DNA of 64,000 bases from Lacihabitans sp. CCS-44 (GTDB taxonomy: Bacteria; Bacteroidota; Bacteroidia; Cytophagales; Spirosomataceae): contig NZ_RJUE01000052.1 in assembly GCF_024343735.1 (NCBI RefSeq), positions 62,001 through 126,000 of the forward strand, given 5' to 3'. Made by a program: the position numbers and the translations under genes. Under the pieces are notes generated by a model. That model was not told the origin of the DNA. It was given only the letters and a program-made list of their open reading frames with translations, and did no database searches. Positions 1-7,818 of this stretch are shown one piece after another. Position 1 is the stretch's first letter. Every line of letters begins with the position of its first letter.

Positions 1-264
1 GAAGTTGCTGATATAACAATTTTGGGCAATGATTTGTCGAGAGTAAAAAAGGCAATAACTTTGTCGAAGAATACATCAGCCACTATCAACCAAAACTTGT
101 TTTGGGCGTTTTTCTATAATGTACTCGCCATCCCGGTTGCTGCTGGAGTATTGTTCCCGAGTACTGGATTTCTGATGCAACCCATGTATGCCAGTGCCGC
201 CATGGCCATGAGTTCGATTAGCGTGGTGGCCAATAGTTTAAGATTAAAATTAAAAAACACATAG
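1..264 (+). CDS. Copper-type heavy-metal P-type ATPase, C-terminal end (partial)
   Basis: The reading frame is open from the first base, so only the last 87 residues are present. They show the end of the P domain (a conserved ADI...L...DL segment just after the missing GDG-type hinge motif) and the last two membrane helices, with the FWAFFYN segment and a proline pair, then a [12 protein letters not shown] tail typical of P1B copper/heavy-metal ATPases. Such pumps use ATP to export Cu+ (or related metals) from the cytoplasm. A small metal-binding protein follows 180 bases downstream, which fits a copper-handling locus. Metal specificity cannot be read because the N-terminal binding domains and the CPC helix lie outside the window. 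Confidence 0.85.
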   Translation, partial: EVADITILGNDLSRVKKAITLSKNTSATINQNLFWAFFYNVLAIPVAAGVLFPSTGFLMQPMYASAAMAMSSISVVANSLRLKLKNT

Positions 265-279
265 GTGTATCGTGAATTG

Positions 280-404
280 GAACACGGATTACACTGATGG
301 GACATGGATTAACAGAGATTTCTTTTAATTAAAATTCGACGGCCGCAATAAAGATTTTATCCGTCCGGGCCGCCGGTGCGGTCAAATTCGTTAAATCCGT
401 GTTC
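280..404. repeat. Intergenic inverted repeat with 11-bp perfect ends
   Basis: GAACACGGATT at 280-290 is repeated as its exact reverse complement at 394-404. Between them is a G+C-rich core around 341-382. Related short sequences lie at 34866-34912 and 36165-36215, so this belongs to a dispersed family rather than being gene-specific. Confidence 0.55.
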
Positions 405-443
405 TATAAAGAAGGGTGTTCCAATATTAAACAGACAAACAAA

Positions 444-647
444 ATGAAATTCAAATCAAATATCAATTGCCAGAACTGCGTAGCTAAAGTAAAAAATACG
501 CTTGACACTCTTGTAGGAACAGACGCATGGAAAGTTGACACAGAAAACCCCGATAAAATCTTGGATATTTCCAGTACAAATGCCTCAGCAGTAGAAGTGG
601 TAAATAAGCTCAAAAGAATTGGCTTTTCGGCGGAATTAATAGATTGA
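444..647 (+). CDS. Small heavy-metal-associated (HMA) domain protein, copper chaperone-like
   Basis: A 67-residue protein that is a single ferredoxin-like HMA domain. The metal-binding loop is NCQNC near residues 7-11 (CxxC), the signature of Atx1/CopZ-type Cu+ carriers. The usual upstream Met-x in the loop is replaced (INCQNC). The reading frame is open further upstream to 399, but the ATG at 444 starts exactly where HMA domains start, so I chose it. It lies just downstream of a copper-type P-ATPase and probably delivers metal to it or senses it. The C-terminal GFSAELID segment is typical of the family. Confidence 0.8.
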   Translation: MKFKSNINCQNCVAKVKNTLDTLVGTDAWKVDTENPDKILDISSTNASAVEVVNKLKRIGFSAELID

Positions 648-661
648 AATTTCTACAAAAA

Positions 662-1141
662 TCAGTCTTTAAAAAGTAAACAAACGGCGTGGGCTTCGAG
701 GCCTTCTTTTTTACCAACAAAGCCCATGGTTTCGGAGGTGGTGGCTTTTATGGAAACGTCATCTGGCTCAATATTACAACATTGGGCTATGGCAATTTTC
801 ATTTCGGGTATGTATTTACCTATTTTGGGTTCTTCCAAAATCAAGGTACTGTCTATATTTCCTACTTTATAGCCCTTTTCACCTATCATTTCGGTCACTT
901 TGGTCAGAAAAACCTTGCTGTCCATGCCTCGCCATTGAGGATCAGTATTTTTAAAATGCTTTCCAATATCACCTAAAGACAAAGCACCCAACAAAGCATC
1001 GCAAATGGCATGAAGCAACACATCGGCATCCGAATGCCCCATAGAACCAACTTTATGCGGTATTTTGATTCCTCCCAAACTCAACTCATATCCTTCTGCC
1101 AACTGATGCACATCGTAGCCGTGCCCTATTCTGAATTTCAT
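662..1141 (-). CDS. ispF: 2-C-methyl-D-erythritol 2,4-cyclodiphosphate synthase
   Basis: A 159-residue protein of the usual IspF length. The enzyme cyclises CDP-ME 2-phosphate to MEcPP in the non-mevalonate isoprenoid pathway in the cytoplasm, as a homotrimer with one divalent metal site per subunit. The N-terminal G-H-G-Y-D-V-H motif supplies Asp10 and His12, and SDADVLLHAICDALLGA supplies His44. The later segments IGHSDAD-like, NIDSTLILEEPKI and SIKATTSETMGFVGKKEG are all family hallmarks. It faces the copper chaperone gene tail to tail. It is apparently transcribed alone. Confidence 0.95.
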   Translation of the reverse strand: MKFRIGHGYDVHQLAEGYELSLGGIKIPHKVGSMGHSDADVLLHAICDALLGALSLGDIGKHFKNTDPQWRGMDSKVFLTKVTEMIGEKGYKVGNIDSTLILEEPKIGKYIPEMKIAIAQCCNIEPDDVSIKATTSETMGFVGKKEGLEAHAVCLLFKD

Positions 1142-1275
1142 ATTTTATTAATTTAACCGCCAAGACGCTATGTCGGAAAGTATTCTTTTCCCTTCGACCA
1201 AATCTACTCGACTGGTTTCTTTTTATTTTTTTATCGTAAAATTAGCCATAAATTTACACCAAATTAAAGTATTTG

Positions 1276-2511
1276 ATGATTCAATTCCAACATTTCGAAC
1301 TCAACAACGGCCTAAAAGTTTACGTTCACGAAGACCCAACCAGCCCTATAGCTGCTTTTAATATTTGTTATAATGTAGGTTCTAGAGACGAAAACCCTGA
1401 CAAAACAGGCTTTGCACACTTGTTTGAGCATTTGATGTTTGGTGGTTCTAAAAATATACCTTCTTACGACGAACCACTCCAAAGAGTTGGCGGCGAAAAC
1501 AATGCTTTCACTTCACCTGATATTACCAATTATTATATTACACTGCCGGTTGAAAATCTCGAAACAGCATTTTGGCTAGAATCTGACCGAATGTTAAGTT
1601 TATCTTTCGACCCAAAAGTGCTTGAAGTTCAGCGAAGTGTGGTCATTGAGGAATTCAAACAACGCTATTTAAATCAGCCTTATGGTGATGTTTGGCTGAA
1701 ACTAAGACCTTTGGCTTATCAAGTACATCCTTACAAATGGGCAACGATTGGCAAGGAAATCAGCCACATTGAAAATGCGACCATGGACGATGTCAAATCG
1801 TTCTTTTATTCACATTACTTGCCAAACAACGCCACTTTGGTAGTTGGTGGAAAGGTTACAGTAAGTCAAATAGAGAAATTGGCAAAGAAATGGTTTGGAG
1901 ATATTCCAGTTGGTACAATATCTCCAAGAAATCTACCGATAGAACCAGTTCAAAACGAGGCTAGGAGATTAGAAACTACCGCCAAAGTTCCTTTAAACGC
2001 CATTTATAAGACTTTCCACGTCCCGGGTAGATACCACGACGATTATTATGCTGTCGATTTACTGAGCGATGTACTTGGAAGAGGAAAATCTGCCAGATTA
2101 CATCAAAAACTAGTAAAAGAAGCAAAACTTTTTAATAATATCTCAGCTTACAGCACAGGTTCTCTAGACCCGGGTATGTTTGTGGTCAGCGGTAATCTAA
2201 ACCAAGGAATAGACTTAAAAACCGCAGAAGATGCTCTAAATGAAGAACTTGAAAATATCAAGAATGCCAACATAACAGATATAGAACTAGACAAAGTAAA
2301 GCACCAAGCCCTTGCCACGGCGGCATTCGGAGAGGTAGAACTGCTAAACAGAGTGATGAATATCGCTTTTGCAGCCAACGCAGGGGATGTTAATTACTGT
2401 AATCAAGACAAAGATAAAATAGAAGCCATCACAGCCAAAATGATGCATGAGCAAGCAAATAAAGTGTTGAGAAGCGATAATTGCAGTACTTTGATTTATG
2501 GAGTGGAGTAG
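1276..2511 (+). CDS. M16 family zinc metallopeptidase (pitrilysin/insulinase type)
   Basis: A 411-residue protein. The inverted zinc motif HxxEH is at residues 48-52 (HLFEH), and the third ligand is Glu125 or Glu126 in the VVIEEF segment, matching the usual spacing of about 75. The active N-terminal domain is followed by the inactive-type M16C domain from about residue 170. There is no clear signal peptide, so it may be cytoplasmic, or the export signal may be weak. A TTG lies directly before the ATG at 1276; I prefer the ATG. Bacteroidota often carry a second, non-catalytic M16 partner next door; none is present here. A hairpin follows at 2538. Confidence 0.88.
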   Translation: MIQFQHFELNNGLKVYVHEDPTSPIAAFNICYNVGSRDENPDKTGFAHLFEHLMFGGSKNIPSYDEPLQRVGGENNAFTSPDITNYYITLPVENLETAFWLESDRMLSLSFDPKVLEVQRSVVIEEFKQRYLNQPYGDVWLKLRPLAYQVHPYKWATIGKEISHIENATMDDVKSFFYSHYLPNNATLVVGGKVTVSQIEKLAKKWFGDIPVGTISPRNLPIEPVQNEARRLETTAKVPLNAIYKTFHVPGRYHDDYYAVDLLSDVLGRGKSARLHQKLVKEAKLFNNISAYSTGSLDPGMFVVSGNLNQGIDLKTAEDALNEELENIKNANITDIELDKVKHQALATAAFGEVELLNRVMNIAFAANAGDVNYCNQDKDKIEAITAKMMHEQANKVLRSDNCSTLIYGVE

Positions 2512-2537
2512 ATAGAACAAGAATATATCTGATTACT

Positions 2538-2563
2538 AGGCAATTGATAAATCATAATTGCCT
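2538..2563 (+). terminator. Hairpin after the M16 peptidase gene
   Basis: AGGCAATT at 2538-2545 pairs perfectly with AATTGCCT at 2556-2563 across a 10-nt loop. The T-tract is not immediate, so termination is plausible but not certain. Confidence 0.45.
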
Positions 2564-2648
2564 GATGAATAAAAACCTTTTAATAAAAAACTTTAGTTTT
2601 TGCCTATAAAATTCATAAATTGGTTGTCTAAACAAACCCTAAAAATTT

Positions 2649-3041
2649 ATGAACACTAAAAATTTCTTTACGCTTGAGACTATTAATTGTGTGGTATTCG
2701 GCATTATCCTCTTTTTTTTCCCAGATTTCATTGGGCAAGAATACCTTACAAATCCAGATTTGATAAACGAGGCTTCAAAACTTGTCGCTAAAGGTTATGG
2801 TTCACTTCTTTTGGCAATGGCCATTGCATTTTGGCTTTCTAGAAAATCAGGGCCATCAATCGCCAGACATGCTATGGTAGTTTTAGCCACTTTCTCAAAC
2901 ATTTTCTTGATAATTATCCATTCTATGGCCATTTTGGGAGGCGTAGAAACTGCAATTGCTTGGGGTACAGTGGTTATGGCTTTAGTATTGGCTATTTGGG
3001 GTTTGATGTTAATTCCAAAAGAAAGAGATATTACAGTTTAG
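2649..3041 (+). CDS. Small four-helix membrane protein of unknown function
   Basis: A 130-residue protein with about four hydrophobic segments, near residues 13-28, 48-64, 75-95 and 100-121, and a charged tail PKERDITV. The short loop between helices one and two is acidic and the second helix begins after KLVAKGYGSLLLAMA. I do not recognise a catalytic motif. The general shape resembles small DoxX-like or DUF4345-like membrane proteins, but I cannot assign it. It stands alone between a peptidase and a convergent operon, with a strong shared terminator just after it. Confidence 0.7.
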   Translation: MNTKNFFTLETINCVVFGIILFFFPDFIGQEYLTNPDLINEASKLVAKGYGSLLLAMAIAFWLSRKSGPSIARHAMVVLATFSNIFLIIIHSMAILGGVETAIAWGTVVMALVLAIWGLMLIPKERDITV

Positions 3042-3062
3042 TTAAAACCTAGAAACAGATTC

Positions 3063-3100
3063 AAATTCCTCATTTTCAGATTACGGAGAATGAGGAATTT
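3063..3100. terminator. Bidirectional terminator hairpin between convergent genes
   Basis: AAATTCCTCATT at 3063-3074 is the exact reverse complement of AATGAGGAATTT at 3089-3100, giving a 12-bp stem. It lies between the stop of the plus-strand membrane gene and the stop of the minus-strand asparaginase gene. Confidence 0.75.
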
Positions 3101-3106
3101 GTTTTC

Positions 3107-4147
3107 TCAAGAAAAATGGCTTTTCGCCTTTATAACTTTTCCATTTCCTGGAGCGGTGGTAACCGAAAACACAAAACCAGGATTTACAGCATAAGCACCG
3201 TATTGGCCATTTTTGTTTAAGGCAATTAAACCTACTTGGAAATCCTTGGCTTTTTTCGGGTTAATTTTCACCAATCTTTCTACGGCCATTTTGCAAGCCG
3301 CCTCTGGTGATTTACCTTGACGCATAAATTCTACCACCATAGCAGCACCAGCAATTCGAATCACTTCTTCGCCTTGGCCTGACCCAGTGCAGGCACCCAC
3401 TTCGTTATCGACATATAGTCCAGCACCAATTATAGGCGAGTCTCCTACCCTGCCACGCATTTTAAAACCCATTCCCGAGGTTGTACAAGCCCCAGAGAGA
3501 TTTCCAGAATTGTCCAAGGCCAACAAAGCCATGGTATCGTGGTTAAACTCTCCGTTTTCCAACATCTGCGGAGCAAATGGCCCTTTACCTTTTTGCATGG
3601 CTTTGTTCTGCTCTAATTCTATATTTTTAATAGGCTTATATTCAGATTTTTGAAGCCAATTCTTGTAAGCATTTTCTGCATCTTTGGATAGTTTGTCATC
3701 TTCTACTTTAAAACCTTTTTCTATGGCAAACTGCCTTGCTCCATCGCCTACCAAAAGCACGTGAGGGGTATCCTCCATTACTTTTCTAGCCACAGAAATG
3801 GGATGTTTGATGTTTTCCATAAAGGCCACTCCGCCACAATTCATTTTTTCGTCCATTATACAAGCATCTAAGGTTACTTTACCCTCTCTGTCAGGGTTTC
3901 CGCCCAAACCAACGCAACAATTTATGGCATCTTCAATGTTGTTTGCTCCTTTTTCAACGGCATCCAAAGCTCTGCCTGATGAGTTTTTGAGGATTTCCAT
4001 GGCAGCCTCATTCACAGGAATTCCACTGTCCCAAGTTGAAATCACAATGGGCTTTTTTGCAGCTTTTGTTTGCCCAAAAGCATTCGCCAATGATAAAAAA
4101 GGCAAAGAAAACAAGCCTTTTACTAAAAATCCTCTTCTGTTTGTCAT
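3107..4147 (-). CDS. N4-(beta-N-acetylglucosaminyl)-L-asparaginase (glycosylasparaginase), exported
   Basis: A 346-residue Ntn-hydrolase. The family cleaves the GlcNAc-Asn bond of N-linked glycopeptides after autoproteolysis exposes a threonine nucleophile. Here the cleavage site is the HD-T motif with Thr205 (NHDTMALLALD), and GRVGDSPIIGAGLYVD and CTGSGQGEE are the conserved substrate-binding segments. The N-terminus has twin arginines at residues 4-5, a hydrophobic stretch and an A-N-A/F-G-Q cleavage region, so Tat or Sec export to the periplasm is likely. It is the second gene of an operon, starting 4 nt after the sulfatase stop. Together they suggest breakdown of sulfated glycoproteins. 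Confidence 0.92.
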   Translation of the reverse strand: MTNRRGFLVKGLFSLPFLSLANAFGQTKAAKKPIVISTWDSGIPVNEAAMEILKNSSGRALDAVEKGANNIEDAINCCVGLGGNPDREGKVTLDACIMDEKMNCGGVAFMENIKHPISVARKVMEDTPHVLLVGDGARQFAIEKGFKVEDDKLSKDAENAYKNWLQKSEYKPIKNIELEQNKAMQKGKGPFAPQMLENGEFNHDTMALLALDNSGNLSGACTTSGMGFKMRGRVGDSPIIGAGLYVDNEVGACTGSGQGEEVIRIAGAAMVVEFMRQGKSPEAACKMAVERLVKINPKKAKDFQVGLIALNKNGQYGAYAVNPGFVFSVTTAPGNGKVIKAKSHFS

Positions 4148-4151
4148 GAAA

Positions 4152-5567
4152 TTATTCTTTTATTTTTCCGATAGTTCTTCTATTTTTTCCCTCCGATTTG
4201 GTCAAATCATCACCTATATCTTGCCTAGCCTCTTCGGCTATTTGTGTTAGTCTTTTTACAACCTCCGGATTATCGGAGATTACATTATATCTTTCGCCTG
4301 GGTCTCGCCTTAAGTCGTACAATCCACCTTGAAAAGTAAAGTTTTCATTTGATCCGCCTGGACTTCCGTCTTTTCCTGCCGAAAAACCTTCATAAGTACG
4401 ACCAGGATGAGGAAAAACTAATTTCCAACTTTCATCCCTCACTGCTTCCAAGTTGTTTTTTCTGTAATAATATAGAAATGAAGTACGGGGATTGGCTGCT
4501 GTATTTCCTTTTAAAACATTGAAAACACTTACTCCATCAATTCGCCTTTTGGGCATTTTAGCACCTGTGGCTTCCACAATAGTAGGTAAAATATCCAAAG
4601 CAGCCGAGAGATTATTGGCCACTATCCCTGCCGGGATTTTACCTTTCCAAGTCATCATGCAAGGCACACGTTGCCCTCCATCAAAACTCGTTCCTTTGCC
4701 TTCTCTGAGCCCTCCAGCACTGCCAGCGTGATTGCCGTAGTTGAGCCAAGGGCCATTATCACTGGTTACAATGAGTAGCGTATTTTCCTCTAATTTGAGT
4801 TTTTTAAGTATTTCTCGTATCTGTCCGATGCTCCAGTCCAATTCCATCATTACATCACCATAAAGTCCTTGCTTAGATTTTCCTTTAAATTTATCAGAAA
4901 CCGCCAAAGGAACATGTGGCATAGGATGAGCTAAGTAAACAAAGAATGGTTTATCTTTTTTTCTTTTTATGAAATCAATGGTTTTTTCTGTAAAACTTGT
5001 GGTGAATTGTGTTTGATCTGGGTTCGTTTGGATGGTCTTTTCTCCCTCAATTAAAGGTAATTCTGGATAATAATTCTTCGTAACTGGATGATTAGGCCAC
5101 ATATCATGCGAGTATGGAATGCCATAAAACTCATCAAAACCGTGTTTGGTGGGCAAAAAATCCGGTAAATGTCCCAAATGCCATTTACCAAAAGCGGCTG
5201 TTGAATATCCTTCTGTTTTTAGTAACTCGGCGATGGTTTCCTCTTCTGTATTCAAGCCAATTTCAGCAGTATGATCCAATGCCCCGCTAAATCCAAGCCT
5301 ATTGGGATAACAACCTGTTAATAAGCCAGCTCTGGAAGCAGTACAAACCGCCTGTGGAGAATAGAATTGCGAAAAATAGATACCATCTTGAGCCAATCTA
5401 TCAAAATTTGGTGTTTGATACCCCAGAGCACCATTTCTGCTGATGTCACCAAAACCCATATCGTCCATATAAACCAATATTACGTTTGGCTTTGAGGCTG
5501 GTTTATCTTTCAGAATAAACGAAAAGAAAATAATGGGTAATGCAACCGCAATGATTTTTTTCAGCAT
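4152..5567 (-). CDS. Sulfatase (S1 arylsulfatase family), exported
   Basis: A 471-residue alkaline-phosphatase-superfamily enzyme that hydrolyses sulfate esters. The signature C-T-A-S-R is at residues 75-79; Cys75 would be converted to formylglycine by a maturase that is not in this window. Metal ligands include the Asp pair in YMDDMGFGD near residues 34-36 and the SDNGPW segment. The N-terminus (lysines, then a hydrophobic run to about residue 18) is a signal peptide or membrane anchor. It is first in an operon with glycosylasparaginase. The substrate is unknown; glycosaminoglycan or glycoprotein sulfate is an inference from the neighbour. Confidence 0.93.
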   Translation of the reverse strand: MLKKIIAVALPIIFFSFILKDKPASKPNVILVYMDDMGFGDISRNGALGYQTPNFDRLAQDGIYFSQFYSPQAVCTASRAGLLTGCYPNRLGFSGALDHTAEIGLNTEEETIAELLKTEGYSTAAFGKWHLGHLPDFLPTKHGFDEFYGIPYSHDMWPNHPVTKNYYPELPLIEGEKTIQTNPDQTQFTTSFTEKTIDFIKRKKDKPFFVYLAHPMPHVPLAVSDKFKGKSKQGLYGDVMMELDWSIGQIREILKKLKLEENTLLIVTSDNGPWLNYGNHAGSAGGLREGKGTSFDGGQRVPCMMTWKGKIPAGIVANNLSAALDILPTIVEATGAKMPKRRIDGVSVFNVLKGNTAANPRTSFLYYYRKNNLEAVRDESWKLVFPHPGRTYEGFSAGKDGSPGGSNENFTFQGGLYDLRRDPGERYNVISDNPEVVKRLTQIAEEARQDIGDDLTKSEGKNRRTIGKIKE

Positions 5568-5622
5568 TGAATAATCAGGCTTGGGTTAAATTCTATGGAA
5601 ACTTCCATTTACTTCACGAAAA

Positions 5623-5640
5623 TAATAAAATATTTTATTA
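5623..5640. promoter_or_regulatory. 18-bp perfect AT palindrome upstream of the sulfatase operon
   Basis: TAATAAAATATTTTATTA is an exact palindrome 56 nt upstream of the sulfatase start codon. A second, imperfect palindrome (ATGGAA-AC-TTCCAT) lies at 5595-5608. Either could be an operator, but AT-rich palindromes also arise by chance. Confidence 0.3.
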
Positions 5641-5741
5641 AACATGGTTTTCGATAACGTAAATACTCCATGATCTTTTAAAAACGCTGGTTCGAAAAAT
5701 ATATTAAGCTCAAAACTGCCTCGTTTCACCTAAAAAATCCT

Positions 5742-5749
5742 TAATTTTG
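5742..5749 (+). promoter_or_regulatory. -7 promoter element (TAnnTTTG) of gpmI
   Basis: TAATTTTG matches the Bacteroidota -7 consensus exactly. No good TTTG -33 box is seen at the ideal distance. Transcription from here would begin near 5755, downstream of the TTG at 5747, which supports the later TTG at 5780 as the translation start. Confidence 0.5.
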
Positions 5750-5779
5750 TGGGTGATTTTAACCAAAAACATTAATATT

Positions 5780-7315
5780 TTGAACAAGAAAGTAATTTTA
5801 GCGATACTGGACGGCTGGGGATTACCAAAACCTGGCGAAGAGTGGCGTTCGGCCATAGAAGCAGCCAATGTGCCGTTTTTTAGACATTTAATGGCCACAT
5901 ATCCCAGCAGCACGCTGGAGGCTTGTGGAAGAGCTGTGGGTTTGCCTATCGGTCAAATGGGTAATTCTGAAGTGGGCCATACCAATTTAGGTGCAGGAAG
6001 AGTGGTTTACCAAGAGCTCGAAAAAATCAATGTGGCTGTGGAGGAAGGAAAAATCGCCAAAGAAAAAGTAATGGTGGATGCTTTGGCTTATGCCAAGACC
6101 AATAATAAAAAAGTACATTTTATAGGCTTATGCTCAGATGGTGGTGTGCATTCGCACATTGAGCACGTGAAAGGTCTGTGCAAAATAGCCGCTGAGGCTG
6201 GTGTTAAAGATGTTTTTGTACATGCTTTTATGGATGGCCGCGACTGCGATCCGAAGTCTGGAAAGGCCTTTATTGCTGATTTGCAAAATACTTTAGACAA
6301 AACAGGAGGCAAAATAGCTTCTTTGACCGGTAGATATTTTGCTATGGACCGTGATAAGCGTTGGGACAGGGTAAAACTGGCTTATGATGCCATGGTGAAT
6401 GGCATTGGCGAGTTGCAAGTGTCTCAAGATGAAATTCTTGATAGCATACAAAAGTCTTATGACGCTGACATTACTGATGAATTTTTGAAACCTATTGTAG
6501 TGGTTGAAAATGGCCAACCTATCGGAAACATTGAGGCTGGAGATGTGGTGATGTGTTTTAATTTCAGAACTGACAGAGGCCGTGAAATTACCGAAGCTTT
6601 GACACAAAAGGATTTCCATGAGCAAAACATGCACGCCTTGGATTTGTATTATATCACCATGACGAATTATGATGAGACATACAAAAACGTTAAGGTGATT
6701 TATGACAAGGACAACCTGACCAATACGCTTGGAGAAGTTTTAGAAAAAGCCGGAAAGAAACAGATACGTTCGGCTGAAACCGAGAAATACCCACACGTTA
6801 CGTTCTTTTTCTCTGGTGGCAGAGAGGAACCTTTTGTGGGAGAAACAAGACTTCTGTCGCCATCGCCCAAAGACGTGGCTACTTATGACTTAAAACCTGA
6901 GATGTCAGCCAAAGATTTGGCGGCTAATTTGGTGCCTGAATTGGAAAAAGGTGAAGTAGATTTTGTTTGTCTAAACTTTGCAAATCCGGACATGGTTGGA
7001 CATACAGGTGTATTTTCGGCCGTTGTGAAAGCTGTTGAAACTGTGGATGCTTGCTTAAAACAAGTAGTGGAAGCTGGCATTGCAAATGGATACACGACTT
7101 TGGTAATAGCCGACCATGGCAATGCTGACTATATGCTCAACGATGATAAATCTGTCAATACGGCTCATTCCTTGAATCTTGTGCCATTTATTGTAGTGGA
7201 TGATGCGTACAAAGGCCAACCCAAAAGCGGGAAACTTGGCGACGTAGCCCCTACCATTCTGAGTATAATGGGCATTGATATTCCGAAAGAAATGGATGGC
7301 TATGTATTGATTTAA
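5780..7315 (+). CDS. gpmI: 2,3-bisphosphoglycerate-independent phosphoglycerate mutase
   Basis: A 511-residue enzyme that interconverts 3- and 2-phosphoglycerate in glycolysis, with two Mn2+ ions. The N-terminal VILAILDGWG carries metal ligand Asp11, and GNSEVGHTNLGAGR carries the phosphoserine nucleophile Ser63. Later motifs MDGRDCDPKSG, GRYFAMDRDKRWDR, NFRTDRGRE, EKYPHVTFFF and IADHGNADYM are all conserved. I place the start at TTG 5780, which gives MNKKVILAILDGWG. An in-frame TTG at 5747 would add 11 residues unlike the family and would overlap the promoter. A terminator follows at 7339. Confidence 0.95.
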   Translation: MNKKVILAILDGWGLPKPGEEWRSAIEAANVPFFRHLMATYPSSTLEACGRAVGLPIGQMGNSEVGHTNLGAGRVVYQELEKINVAVEEGKIAKEKVMVDALAYAKTNNKKVHFIGLCSDGGVHSHIEHVKGLCKIAAEAGVKDVFVHAFMDGRDCDPKSGKAFIADLQNTLDKTGGKIASLTGRYFAMDRDKRWDRVKLAYDAMVNGIGELQVSQDEILDSIQKSYDADITDEFLKPIVVVENGQPIGNIEAGDVVMCFNFRTDRGREITEALTQKDFHEQNMHALDLYYITMTNYDETYKNVKVIYDKDNLTNTLGEVLEKAGKKQIRSAETEKYPHVTFFFSGGREEPFVGETRLLSPSPKDVATYDLKPEMSAKDLAANLVPELEKGEVDFVCLNFANPDMVGHTGVFSAVVKAVETVDACLKQVVEAGIANGYTTLVIADHGNADYMLNDDKSVNTAHSLNLVPFIVVDDAYKGQPKSGKLGDVAPTILSIMGIDIPKEMDGYVLI

Positions 7316-7338
7316 AAAAGCTTAGATATATAAACAAA

Positions 7339-7366
7339 AACTCCCGAGTAATCAGGAGTTTTTTTT
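7339..7366 (+). terminator. Rho-independent terminator of gpmI
   Basis: AACTCC at 7339-7344 pairs with GGAGTT at 7355-7360, with extra inner pairs, followed by an eight-T run. Confidence 0.8.
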
Positions 7367-7509
7367 ATGTCTCGATTTTAATAAATTTTTATTACTGGCA
7401 TCCGAATAAAAACAATTATGATAAAAAAAGCTAAATAAATAACATTCAAGGCCTATTTTTAAAAAAAAAACACTCCAAATCTATACTTTGTGTCGGCTGC
7501 CGCCTGGGC

Positions 7510-7646
7510 GTTCATTTTTTTTCGAAAAAAAACGAACCAAAAAAAACTGCACTCAGCAAACTCACGCAGTCAAAATTCTATATATCAACTAGTTAAAATA
7601 AAAATTCTAGACCAGAATTTTGACCGCGTTCAAACAGTGCTGAGCG
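7510..7646. repeat. Composite palindromic element in a 500-bp gene-free gap
   Basis: The gap from 7316 to 7818 holds no convincing gene. It contains two inverted structures. First, a 28-bp near-perfect palindrome at 7510-7537 (GTTC, eight T, CG, eight A, GAAC) has one mismatched pair. Second, an imperfect inverted repeat has arms at 7547-7579 and 7614-7646; its inner 16 bases (AGAATTTTGAC-GCGT type) match with one difference, and its outer ends share GCTGAG. This looks like a dispersed Bacteroidota intergenic repeat or a folded RNA. No transposase is present, and I cannot say whether other copies exist outside the window. Confidence 0.5.
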
Positions 7647-7754
7647 ATATAAGGAATCATTATTTTACCAATATTTTTAGTCGGATGACAGTAAATTTTT
7701 ATTGCAAACTTCATACTTATTTAATTTGCGGGCTTATTCATAATCAGCTTTTTA

Positions 7755-7789
7755 TAAAAAAATCTCCAAGAATTTATTTCTTGGAGATT
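7755..7789 (-). terminator. Terminator of the prohibitin-like gene
   Basis: AATCTCCAAGAA at 7761-7772 and TTCTTGGAGATT at 7778-7789 form a perfect 12-bp stem with a 5-nt loop. On the minus strand it is followed by a U-tract (the A-run at 7755-7760). Confidence 0.8.
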
Positions 7790-7818
7790 TTCAGGACGAT
7801 GTAAGAAACTTGAGCCTA

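Noticed and set aside
1142-1275. A small plus-strand frame before the M16 gene
   Set aside because: It overlaps the M16 start in another frame and its translation is low-complexity; it looks like a chance open frame.
7490-7804. A 104-codon plus-strand frame in the gap after gpmI
   Set aside because: It runs through the palindromic element, has poly-Lys and Phe-rich low-complexity translation, no plausible start context and no family match.
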